Source of the DNA: Thiotrichaceae bacterium
GTDB taxonomy: Bacteria > Pseudomonadota > Gammaproteobacteria > Thiotrichales > Thiotrichaceae
DNA length: 6,257 bases
Reading direction: 5' to 3'
Assembly (NCBI GenBank): GCA_027009095.1
Contig: JALVDG010000461.1
Coordinates: forward strand, 1 to 6,257
The notes under the pieces are model-generated. The model saw only the letters and a list, made by a program, of their open reading frames with translations, was not told where the DNA came from and made no database searches. Numbering within the stretch: the first letter of the stretch is position 1; each line of letters starts with the position of its first letter. The translations under genes were made by a program, and so were the position numbers. This document shows positions 1 through 5,408 of this stretch, in pieces.

Positions 1-200
1 AACCGCTTCCTCCTGCGCTTTACCCGAGAGAATGGGCAGTGAAAAAACTCGCTCCGTAAACTCCGCTCAAACACTTTCACTGCTGATCCATTCTCTCGGG
101 CAAATGCTCGGCGCGGTTAGAATGGGAATTTTGGCTCCGCCTCGCTAACGCATCGGGCGGAGGGAAAAATATGAATATTTTTCTTATATTATGTAACATA
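1..200. repeat. Structured intergenic repeat, copy 1 (left end possibly cut by window edge)
   Basis: This is a ~200-bp non-coding repeat, about 94% identical (10 substitutions over the first ~171 bp) to 4284-4482, in the same orientation. It contains three foldback structures. Stem I pairs CCCGAGAGAATGG (23-35) with 88-100 and continues as GCAGTGAAA (36-44) with 75-83. That is 22 bp interrupted by a TGAT bulge (84-87) and closed by a ~30-nt loop. Outer bases AACCGC (1-6) pair with GCGGTT (113-118). Stem II pairs CTCCGCC (135-141) with GGCGGAG (156-162). Stem III is the AT-only AAAAATAT (165-172) with ATATTTTT (175-182). The repeat ends about 2 bp from the prfC stop codon, so it would lie in the prfC 3' untranslated region. 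I see no ORF with family resemblance and no transposase. A MITE/REP-like element or a structured-RNA repeat are both possible; function is unknown. Confidence 0.85.
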
Positions 201-202
201 AG

Positions 203-1795
203 TTACTCATAAACCCCATGCTCTCGGGTAGATAAGAAGGCAATATCAGGCCAGCGCTCTATTGCCATCTGCAAATTAACGCGGGTGGGTGCAATATAAA
301 CCAGCTCACCCGCATGATCATAAGATAGATTAGATGCTGCTTTGGTTTTAAATTTATCTAGCATTTTTTCGTCATCACACGTAATCCAACGTGCTGTTTG
401 TACATTGACATGCTCAAACTGACAGTCTACGTTGTACTCATCTTTAAGACGTTGTGCGACCACATCAAATTGAAGTACGCCGACTGCTCCTAAGACAAGA
501 TCATTGTTAGTGATAGGGCGAAATAGCTGAGTAGCCCCTTCTTCACACAGTTGATCTAAACCCTTTTGTAGTTGCTTCATCTTTAGCGGGTCTTTTAACT
601 GTGCACGACGAAATAGCTCAGGTGCAAAGTTAGGAATGCCCGTAAAATATAATTCCTCACCTTGGGTAAATGTATCGCCAATGCGAATTTTGCCGTGATT
701 ATGTATGCCGATAATATCACCTGCATAGGCTTTATCGACATGACCACGATCAGCCGCTAAAAAGGTTAAGGCATCAGGAATTTTCACGGTTTTTTTAGTA
801 CGCACTTGGTATAACTTCATACCTTTGCTGAAACTACCTGAACAAATACGCATAAAGGCAATACGATCACGATGTTGAGGATCCATATTGGCTTGGATTT
901 TAAAGATAAAACCTGTAAATTTCTCTTCTTCTGCGGAAACGTCGCGTGTTGTGGTTGGGCGAGCTTGTGGTGCAGGGGCAAATTCAACAAAGTCGGCTAG
1001 CAACTCTGCAATACCAAAATTATTCACTGCTGATCCAAAAAAGACAGGGGTTAATTCACCACGCAAATAAGCATCTACATCAAAGGCATGGCTAGCTCCT
1101 TGCACTAGCTCAATCTCTTCGCGTAACTCTTCTGCTTGTGTGCCAAGAATTTCATCAAGGCGTGGGTTATCCAAGCCTTCTATGGTTTCGCCTTCAAGAA
1201 TTTTGCCATCATGATTAGGATTATAAAGATGTACTCTATCTTTATAGATGTGATAAACACCTTTTAATGTTTTACCCATGCCGATAGGCCATGTCACTGG
1301 GGCGCATTTAATTTTAAGCACATCCTCAACTTCATCTAATAAATCGATAGGATCACGTCCCTCACGGTCAAGCTTATTAATAAAGGTCATAATCGGCGTA
1401 TCACGCAGACGACAAACTTCCATCAACTTAATGGTTCTATCCTCAACCCCCTTGGCAACGTCGATAACCATCAAGGCGGAATCTACCGCCGTTAAGGTAC
1501 GGTAGGTATCTTCAGAGAAGTCTTCATGACCTGGTGTATCAAGCAAGTTAACCACTTTATCACCATAAGGAAACTGCATTACCGATGAGGTAACCGAGAT
1601 GCCACGATCTTTCTCCATTGCCATCCAATCAGATGTTGCATGACGCGCAGCTTTTCGTCCCTTTACTGAGCCAGCTAACTGAATCGCACCACCAAATAAT
1701 AAGAGTTTTTCCGTAATGGTTGTTTTACCTGCATCGGGATGAGAGATAATCGCAAATGTCCGACGCAGTGAGGTTTCTTCGCTATGTGTTGCCAT
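203..1795 (-). CDS. prfC: Peptide chain release factor 3 (RF3)
   Basis: RF3 is a cytoplasmic translational GTPase that drives RF1/RF2 off the ribosome after peptide release. The 530-residue product nearly matches the length of E. coli RF3 (529). The G domain is intact: P-loop SHPDAGKTT (residues 18-26), switch I RGISV (64-68), DTPGH (86-90), NKLD (140-143) and the FFGSA G5-like motif (252-256). A beta-barrel domain II starts near [11 protein letters not shown] (291-301). Domain III contains [13 protein letters not shown] (385-397) and [11 protein letters not shown] (436-446), which are characteristic of RF3 rather than EF-G. The start ATG (1793-1795) is preceded by AAGGAA with 5-nt spacing, and this site overlaps the argF stop codon. 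prfC is the last gene of the argD-argF-prfC cluster. No U-tract terminator is visible downstream inside the window, only the structured repeat. Function is confident; placement in an arginine cluster is the odd point. Confidence 0.97.
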   Translation of the reverse strand: MATHSEETSLRRTFAIISHPDAGKTTITEKLLLFGGAIQLAGSVKGRKAARHATSDWMAMEKDRGISVTSSVMQFPYGDKVVNLLDTPGHEDFSEDTYRTLTAVDSALMVIDVAKGVEDRTIKLMEVCRLRDTPIMTFINKLDREGRDPIDLLDEVEDVLKIKCAPVTWPIGMGKTLKGVYHIYKDRVHLYNPNHDGKILEGETIEGLDNPRLDEILGTQAEELREEIELVQGASHAFDVDAYLRGELTPVFFGSAVNNFGIAELLADFVEFAPAPQARPTTTRDVSAEEEKFTGFIFKIQANMDPQHRDRIAFMRICSGSFSKGMKLYQVRTKKTVKIPDALTFLAADRGHVDKAYAGDIIGIHNHGKIRIGDTFTQGEELYFTGIPNFAPELFRRAQLKDPLKMKQLQKGLDQLCEEGATQLFRPITNNDLVLGAVGVLQFDVVAQRLKDEYNVDCQFEHVNVQTARWITCDDEKMLDKFKTKAASNLSYDHAGELVYIAPTRVNLQMAIERWPDIAFLSTREHGVYE

Positions 1796-1800
1796 GCTTA

Positions 1801-1806
1801 TTCCTT
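1801..1806 (-). promoter_or_regulatory. prfC Shine-Dalgarno overlapping the argF stop codon
   Basis: The minus strand reads AAGGAA five bases before the prfC ATG. Its first two bases are part of the argF TAA (1805-1807). A terminating ribosome on argF would sit on the prfC initiation region, so translational coupling is likely (inference from geometry). Confidence 0.8.
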
Positions 1807-2725
1807 ACGCTACAAATCCAACAGTCAATGCTTCGAGCAATGCTTTTTGAGCATGTAAACGATTTTCCGCTTCATCCCAGACGACGCTTTGTGCGCCTTC
1901 TAGCACTTCGGCAGTTACTTCTTCTTCACGATGCGCAGGTAAGCAGTGCATAAAGACAGCATCATCATTGGCTAATGACATAATCTCGGCATTGACTTGG
2001 AAAGGAGCAAATGCTTTTTCACGAATTTTCTGCTCCTCTTCTTGTCCCATACTCGCCCAAACATCGGTAGTGATGAGTGATGATCCCTCTGCGGCAGCGT
2101 GTAAATCTTCGGTAATTGTGATGCGATCTGCTAGCTCTTCGCTTAATTCTGCATTTGGCATATAGTCTTTAGGACAAGCAATATTAAGATGAAAATCAAA
2201 TTGTCGTGCAGCGTTCATCCATGAGTGGCACATATTATTGCCATCACCGACATAAGTGACTGTCTTGCCTTTAATATCACCGCGATGCTCTTGATAAGTC
2301 ATCATATCGGCTAACAACTGGCAAGGGTGATACTCGTCGGTGAGTGCATTAATAATAGGCACGCTAGAATATTCGGCAAAGGTTTCCACAATCACGTGAG
2401 CAAAGGTACGAATCATAATAATATCTGTCATACTAGAGATAACCCGTGCGCTGTCTTGAATTGGCTCGCCACGACCTAATTGCGTATCGGATGATGATAA
2501 AAACATTGCATGACCACCTAATTGCGTCATTCCTGTTTCAAAAGAGACACGAGTACGTGTGGATGACTTTTCGAAAATCATCGCCAAAGTTTGGTTTTTT
2601 AATGGCTGATAATCACGGTTACCACTTTTCCAAGCAGTTTTCATTGAAATTGCACGATGGATTAAAGTATTTAGCTCTTCGCGACTAAAATCACGTAGGG
2701 TCAGAAAATGTCTAATTTCTGCCAT
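1805..2725 (-). CDS. argF: Ornithine carbamoyltransferase
   Basis: This cytoplasmic enzyme converts ornithine plus carbamoyl phosphate to citrulline in arginine biosynthesis. The product is 306 residues, normal for a catabolic-chain-free anabolic OTC. The carbamoyl-phosphate loop is SSTRTR (54-59), followed by HPCQ (133-136). The ornithine-side DVWASMG loop (221-227) with its SMG signature separates OTC from aspartate carbamoyltransferase. The catalytic cysteine motif is HCLPAHRE (260-267). All key residues are present. The ATG start has AGGA (minus strand, plus 2734-2737) 8 nt upstream. That site overlaps a perfect 10-bp palindrome, GGAATATTCC (2727-2736). The gene follows argD by 67 bp and precedes prfC by 9 bp, so co-transcription is expected. 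I found no convincing ARG box in the upstream spacer. Confidence 0.96.
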   Translation of the reverse strand: MAEIRHFLTLRDFSREELNTLIHRAISMKTAWKSGNRDYQPLKNQTLAMIFEKSSTRTRVSFETGMTQLGGHAMFLSSSDTQLGRGEPIQDSARVISSMTDIIMIRTFAHVIVETFAEYSSVPIINALTDEYHPCQLLADMMTYQEHRGDIKGKTVTYVGDGNNMCHSWMNAARQFDFHLNIACPKDYMPNAELSEELADRITITEDLHAAAEGSSLITTDVWASMGQEEEQKIREKAFAPFQVNAEIMSLANDDAVFMHCLPAHREEEVTAEVLEGAQSVVWDEAENRLHAQKALLEALTVGFVA

Positions 2726-2758
2726 GGGAATATTCCTAAAATAAGTGTCTGTAGGTGC

Positions 2759-2786
2759 TTAGGAGCGTGTTCATGCACGTTCCTTA
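2759..2786 (-). other. Intergenic hairpin between argD and argF
   Basis: The arms GGAGCGTG (2762-2769) and CACGTTCC (2776-2783) form an 8-bp stem with a 6-nt loop and one G-T pair on the plus strand (A-C on the minus strand). Flanking TTA/TTA bases extend it imperfectly to 2759-2786. There is no U-tract after it on the minus strand, so it is not a standard terminator. An mRNA processing or stability element is possible. Chance formation cannot be excluded. Confidence 0.4.
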
Positions 2787-2792
2787 TTATAT

Positions 2793-3965
2793 TTATGCTG
2801 TACTTGAGATAACTAAATCAGAAACGATATTAATTACTTCATCAGCCTGTTCTTTATTGATGAGCAGAGGTGGAAGCAAGCGTATGGTATTTGCGGCAGT
2901 TACATTAATGAGTAAGCCTTGCTCGCTTGCTTTAGCCACTAATTCACCGCAATCATGTGTTAGTTCAATACCAATCATTAAACCCACACCCCGTATTTCT
3001 TTGACATGATCGATTGCTGATAATTTTGTGCTGAACTCAGCAAGGAAGTACTCTCCCATCGTTTTAGTATTGGCAATAATATTATCTTGCTGGATGGTTT
3101 TAAGTACAGTTAATGCGGCGCGAGTGGCTAGAGGGTTGCCACCAAAAGTAGAGCCGTGTGTGCCAGGAGTAAAGATACTGGCGGCTTTTCCGCTTGCTAA
3201 ACAAGCACCGATAGGCACACCATTACCCAGAGCTTTAGCTAATGTCATCACATCGGGCTTAATATCACTATGCTGAAAAGCAAACCACTGCCCCGTTCTG
3301 CCAATACCTGTTTGAATTTCATCCAACATCAGTAGCCAGTCATTCGCATCGCAAATATCACGTAGTTGCTTTAAGTAATCAGTATCTGGAACAATCACAC
3401 CGCCTTCGCCCTGTACTGGCTCGACTAATATTGCCACAACATCAGAATTGCTTTTAGCAACGCTCTTGATGGCTTCAATATCATTGTAGTTAACACGTAC
3501 AAAACCATCGACTAAAGGTGAAAATCCCGCTTGTACTTTGCGGTTACCCGTTGCTGACAAGGTGGCGAGCGTACGACCATGAAAACTGCCACGAGTGACG
3601 ATAATATTAGGACGTTCGATACCTTGTTGCTTGCCATAAAGTCTGGCGAGTTTAATGGCGGCTTCATTAGCCTCGGCACCAGAGTTGCTGAAAAATACCT
3701 TGTCCAAGCCAGATAATGCACACAGTTTATCGCCAAGCTCTACTTGGTGCTCAATTTGATAAAGATTTGATGTATGTATTAAGGTATTCGCTTGCTCTGC
3801 AATCGCTTCAGCAACCGCAGGATGAGCATGTCCAAGACTACAAACAGCAACACCTGCAACCGCATCTAAGTATCGCTTGCCATTATTATCCCAAAGAAAA
3901 ACACCTTCACCTTTAGTAAAGGTAATGGGTAATGGGGCGTAGGTTGTCATTAATGAGTTGGCCAT
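2793..3965 (-). CDS. argD: Acetylornithine aminotransferase
   Basis: This is a PLP-dependent class III (fold type I) aminotransferase. It interconverts N-acetylglutamate semialdehyde plus glutamate with N2-acetylornithine plus 2-oxoglutarate, and in many bacteria also serves as succinyl-diaminopimelate aminotransferase. The 390-residue product has the usual family length. Visible motifs are NSGAEANEAAIK (94-105, phosphate binding), GSFHGRT (126-132), VEPVQGEGG (181-189), DEIQTGIGRTG (215-225, whose Asp contacts the pyridine nitrogen), the PLP lysine in TLAKALGNG (K244), and GSTFGGNPLA (271-280). The chosen ATG has GGAG (plus 3972-3975) 6 nt upstream. The in-frame Met at residue 6 has no comparable site. 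It is the first gene of the minus-strand cluster and has a strong candidate promoter at 4059-4087. Closely related succinylornithine or GABA aminotransferases are less likely because argF is directly downstream. Confidence 0.94.
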   Translation of the reverse strand: MANSLMTTYAPLPITFTKGEGVFLWDNNGKRYLDAVAGVAVCSLGHAHPAVAEAIAEQANTLIHTSNLYQIEHQVELGDKLCALSGLDKVFFSNSGAEANEAAIKLARLYGKQQGIERPNIIVTRGSFHGRTLATLSATGNRKVQAGFSPLVDGFVRVNYNDIEAIKSVAKSNSDVVAILVEPVQGEGGVIVPDTDYLKQLRDICDANDWLLMLDEIQTGIGRTGQWFAFQHSDIKPDVMTLAKALGNGVPIGACLASGKAASIFTPGTHGSTFGGNPLATRAALTVLKTIQQDNIIANTKTMGEYFLAEFSTKLSAIDHVKEIRGVGLMIGIELTHDCGELVAKASEQGLLINVTAANTIRLLPPLLINKEQADEVINIVSDLVISSTA

Positions 3966-4012
3966 TGGCTTCTCCGCATATTGATGTACTTATGATCAAT
4001 AAAATCTCAAGT

Positions 4013-4047
4013 AAAAAAGGGTAGCCTAAATGGCTACCCTTTTTTTT
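4013..4047. terminator. Bidirectional terminator-like hairpin in the argD leader
   Basis: GGGTAGCC (4019-4026) pairs perfectly with GGCTACCC (4032-4039) around a TAAAT loop. The stem is flanked by A6 on the left and T8 on the right, so it reads as stem plus U-tract on either strand. The stem extends by A-T pairs to at least 14 bp. No plus-strand gene ends here, and sodB already has a closer terminator. On the minus strand the hairpin lies between the candidate argD promoter and the argD start, so it may act as an attenuator or a 5' stabilising hairpin. Confidence 0.8.
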
Positions 4048-4058
4048 GAAAACCGCTG

Positions 4059-4087
4059 ATTATGTAGCTTTCTATGAAATTTGTCAA
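4059..4087 (-). promoter_or_regulatory. Candidate sigma70 promoter for argD
   Basis: On the minus strand a perfect -35 TTGACA (4087-4082) is followed by a 17-nt spacer and the -10 CATAAT (4064-4059), which matches TATAAT at five of six positions. The predicted start is near 4052-4053, about 88 nt before the argD ATG. It is the best promoter match I found in the window. Confidence 0.65.
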
Positions 4088-4175
4088 TACAAGGGCTGGA
4101 GTATAAAGTCAAGTGGTGAATTTACCTCATTAACTGATGTTACGCAGTCACTCTTTATAATATAAGCGAAGGTTT

Positions 4176-4228
4176 TCGTAGCCCTTTTTAGTTTAGGTTC
4201 TTTTGCTCTCTTCTGTAAAGGGCTACGA
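4176..4228. repeat. 12-bp perfect inverted repeat (TCGTAGCCCTTT)
   Basis: TCGTAGCCCTTT (4176-4187) and AAAGGGCTACGA (4217-4228) are perfect inverse complements separated by 29 bp. Neither side has a U-tract after the stem, so it does not look like a terminator. It directly adjoins the next inverted repeat and probably marks the left part of a composite repeated element. Confidence 0.7.
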
Positions 4229-4277
4229 CTTACTTTCTTTTGCGTCGCCAAAAGTAAGTAAGCAAAGAAAAGGCGAC
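4228..4277. repeat. Nested inverted repeats beside repeat copy 2
   Basis: ACTTACTTT (4228-4236) pairs perfectly with AAAGTAAGT (4251-4259), and GTCGCC (4244-4249) is inversely repeated as GGCGAC (4272-4277). The two pairings interlock and so are mutually exclusive or pseudoknot-like. From general recollection, the segment resembles AAAGTAAG/GGCGAC-containing intergenic repeats that give spurious small ORFs in many proteobacterial genomes; this was not checked by a search. Confidence 0.55.
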
Positions 4278-4281
4278 CCAG

Positions 4282-4482
4282 CTAACCGCTTACTCCTGCG
4301 CTTTACCCGTTAGAATGGGCAGTGAAAAAACTCGCTCCGTAAACTCCGCTCAAACACTTTTACTGCTGATCCATTCTAGCGGGCAAATGCTCAGCGCGGT
4401 TAGAATGGGAATTTTAGCTCCGCCTCGCTAACGCATCGGGCGAAGGAAAAAATATATAATATTTTTTATATTGCGTAACATC
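4282..4482. repeat. Structured intergenic repeat, copy 2
   Basis: This is the second copy of the 1-200 element in the same orientation. CTAACCGC (4282-4289) pairs with GCGGTTAG (4396-4403) as the outer stem. Stem I pairs 4306-4318 with 4371-4383 and 4319-4327 with 4358-4366. Stem II pairs CTCCGCC (4418-4424) with GGCGAAG (4439-4445), which needs a G-U pair on the minus strand. The AT stem III, AAAAAATAT (4447-4455) with ATATTTTTT (4459-4467), is one pair longer than in copy 1. Similarity fades after GTAACAT near 4482, just before the sodB terminator. Coding potential is absent. Confidence 0.85.
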
Positions 4483-4489
4483 AGTAAAT

Positions 4490-4524
4490 AAAAAAGGGCA
4501 GCTTATTTCTAAGCCACCCTTTTT
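4490..4524 (-). terminator. Rho-independent terminator of sodB
   Basis: On the minus strand GGGTGGCTTA pairs with TAAGCTGCCC through ten pairs, including two G-U pairs, around a short GAAA loop. It is preceded by A5 and followed by T6. On the plus strand the same positions would be C-A and A-C mismatches, so the structure favours minus-strand transcription. It starts 35 bp after the sodB stop codon. Confidence 0.85.
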
Positions 4525-4559
4525 AAATCATCTATTATTCTGCCTAAAGACAGTAATAA

Positions 4560-5144
4560 TTATGCATTGTAATTTTCGTTTACAAAGTCCCAGTTGACTA
4601 AGTTCCAGAAGTCCTCAACATAAGCAGGGCGTGCATTACGCTTATCAATATAATAAGCATGTTCCCAAACATCAATCGTTAGCACTGGGGTTTTGCCATC
4701 AGATAATGGACAGCCTGCATTGCTTGTATTGAATATTTCAACACTACCATCTTCATTTTTGATTAACCAAGTCCAACCAGAACCAAAGTTACCAACAGCA
4801 GATGCAGAGAACTTCTCTTTAAAGTCAGCAAACGAACCGAATGCAGCGTTGATAGCATCCGCGATAGCACCAGTAGGCTCACCACCTGCATTGCCAGCAA
4901 GACAGTTGAAGTAGAAAGTATGATTCCAAACTTGTGCCGCATTGTTGTAAACAGGACCAGCAGGGCTAGAAGTAATAATATCCTCTAGTGACTTATCAGC
5001 ATCATCAGTGCCTTCGATCAAGTTGTTTAGATTCGTCACATAAGCTTGGTGATGCTTGTCGTGGTGAAAGTCTAAAGTCTCAGCAGAAATATGAGGTTCT
5101 AAAGCATCTTTTGCATAAGGTAAGGCGGGTAACTCATGTGCCAT
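4560..5144 (-). CDS. sodB: Superoxide dismutase [Fe]
   Basis: This cytoplasmic enzyme dismutates superoxide to hydrogen peroxide and oxygen. With the start at 5144 the product is 194 residues (E. coli SodB is 193) and begins MAHELPALPYAKDALEPH, the usual SodB N-terminus. Metal ligands are H27 (in HHDKHH), H75 (in QVWNHTF), D158 and H162 (in DVWEHAYYIDKRNARP). The glutamine at Q71 in AAQVWNHTF and the AG at 143-144 in SNAGCP are iron-type markers; manganese enzymes carry their active-site Gln in the later position. An in-frame ATG at 5174 would add ten non-homologous residues and lacks a good Shine-Dalgarno. The chosen ATG has AAGGAG 7 nt upstream. There is no signal peptide. The gene is monocistronic, with its own terminator, and divergent from the channel-like gene. 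Confidence 0.96.
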   Translation of the reverse strand: MAHELPALPYAKDALEPHISAETLDFHHDKHHQAYVTNLNNLIEGTDDADKSLEDIITSSPAGPVYNNAAQVWNHTFYFNCLAGNAGGEPTGAIADAINAAFGSFADFKEKFSASAVGNFGSGWTWLIKNEDGSVEIFNTSNAGCPLSDGKTPVLTIDVWEHAYYIDKRNARPAYVEDFWNLVNWDFVNENYNA

Positions 5145-5151
5145 TTTGTAG

Positions 5152-5157
5152 CTCCTT
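5152..5157 (-). promoter_or_regulatory. sodB Shine-Dalgarno that fixes the start codon
   Basis: AAGGAG on the minus strand lies 7 nt before the ATG at 5142-5144. It falls inside the extension that would follow from the upstream ATG at 5174, which supports the shorter 194-residue protein. Confidence 0.85.
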
Positions 5158-5396
5158 AAAATATTGGATTGCATTGATTATTCTACGAAAGCAAGGGAGG
5201 GTATGATAAAAGCAATACAAAAAGCAATAAATACTATCTTTATTATGTGTATTTTTTAGTGCTTGTGTATGTCAATACTTTTCTATTGAAATAAAAATTG
5301 GTGAAGGTATTGAGCTTAATAAAATATTTTAAATAGCATCCTGCTGTAATGCCCTCTATAATTCCTCTTTTTTTGATTAATAATTACGCAATTATC

Positions 5397-5401
5397 AAGG
5401 A
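5397..5401 (+). promoter_or_regulatory. Shine-Dalgarno selecting a GTG start
   Basis: AAGGA lies 7 nt before GTG at 5409. The nearby ATG at 5401 runs into TAA after four codons, so GTG is the only sensible start that keeps the signal peptide. Confidence 0.8.
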
Positions 5402-5408
5402 TGATACT

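Larger units (their letters stand above)
3966..4559. other. Gene-free intergenic region between argD and sodB
   Basis: These 594 bp contain no credible coding sequence on either strand. From argD outward they hold the argD Shine-Dalgarno, an imperfect TTGAT-N9-ATCAA inverted repeat (3981-3999), a terminator-like hairpin (4013-4047), a sigma70-like promoter (4059-4087), a featureless AT-rich stretch (~4088-4165), nested inverted repeats (4176-4277), repeat copy 2 (4284-4482) and the sodB terminator (4490-4524). A TATAAT at 4156-4161 on the plus strand lacks a convincing -35. Confidence 0.8.
5145..5408. promoter_or_regulatory. Divergent sodB / channel-gene upstream region
   Basis: This is an AT-rich 264-bp spacer between two divergent start codons, so promoters for both genes must lie here or further out. 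Toward sodB, a possible -10 TATCAT (minus strand, 5208-5203) has a weak TTTATT at 17-nt spacing, and a perfect TTGACA (5275-5270) lacks a good partner. Toward the plus-strand gene, a perfect TATAAT (5357-5362) lies ~46 bp before the GTG but its -35 (TAGCAT, 5334-5339) is poor. The decamer AAAAGCAATA occurs twice with a 12-bp period (5208-5217 and 5220-5229). No individual site is certain. Confidence 0.5.

Noticed and set aside
1..120. Integron attC-like site (long foldback with CTAACC/GGTTAG ends in copy 2)
   Set aside because: The ends only loosely resemble attC core sites. There is no integrase and no gene-cassette array, and the copies flank housekeeping genes.
888..1505. Short plus-strand ORFs inside prfC, argF, argD and sodB
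   Set aside because: They are antisense to well-supported genes, have no recognisable family features and are explained as shadows of those genes.
3981..3999. FNR-like operator TTGAT...ATCAA before argD
   Set aside because: The half sites are 9 bp apart rather than the 4 bp of an FNR box, and only the five outer bases are symmetrical.
3966..4087. ArgR operator (ARG box) for the arg cluster
   Set aside because: I looked for TGAAT/ATTCA half-site pairs near the argD promoter and found no convincing palindrome.
4141..4161. Plus-strand promoter with TATAAT at 4156-4161
   Set aside because: No acceptable -35 is found at 16-18 nt, and no gene lies downstream on that strand before the repeats.
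4200..4300. Small minus-strand reading frame through the repeat (LFFAYLLLATQKK-like)
   Set aside because: It has no start with a ribosome site and is interrupted by stops. Its translation is a by-product of the repeated inverted-repeat sequence.
5145..5174. Ten-residue N-terminal extension of SodB from the ATG at 5174
   Set aside because: It lacks homology to SodB N-termini, and a strong AAGGAG sits inside it directly before the conserved MAHELPALPY start.
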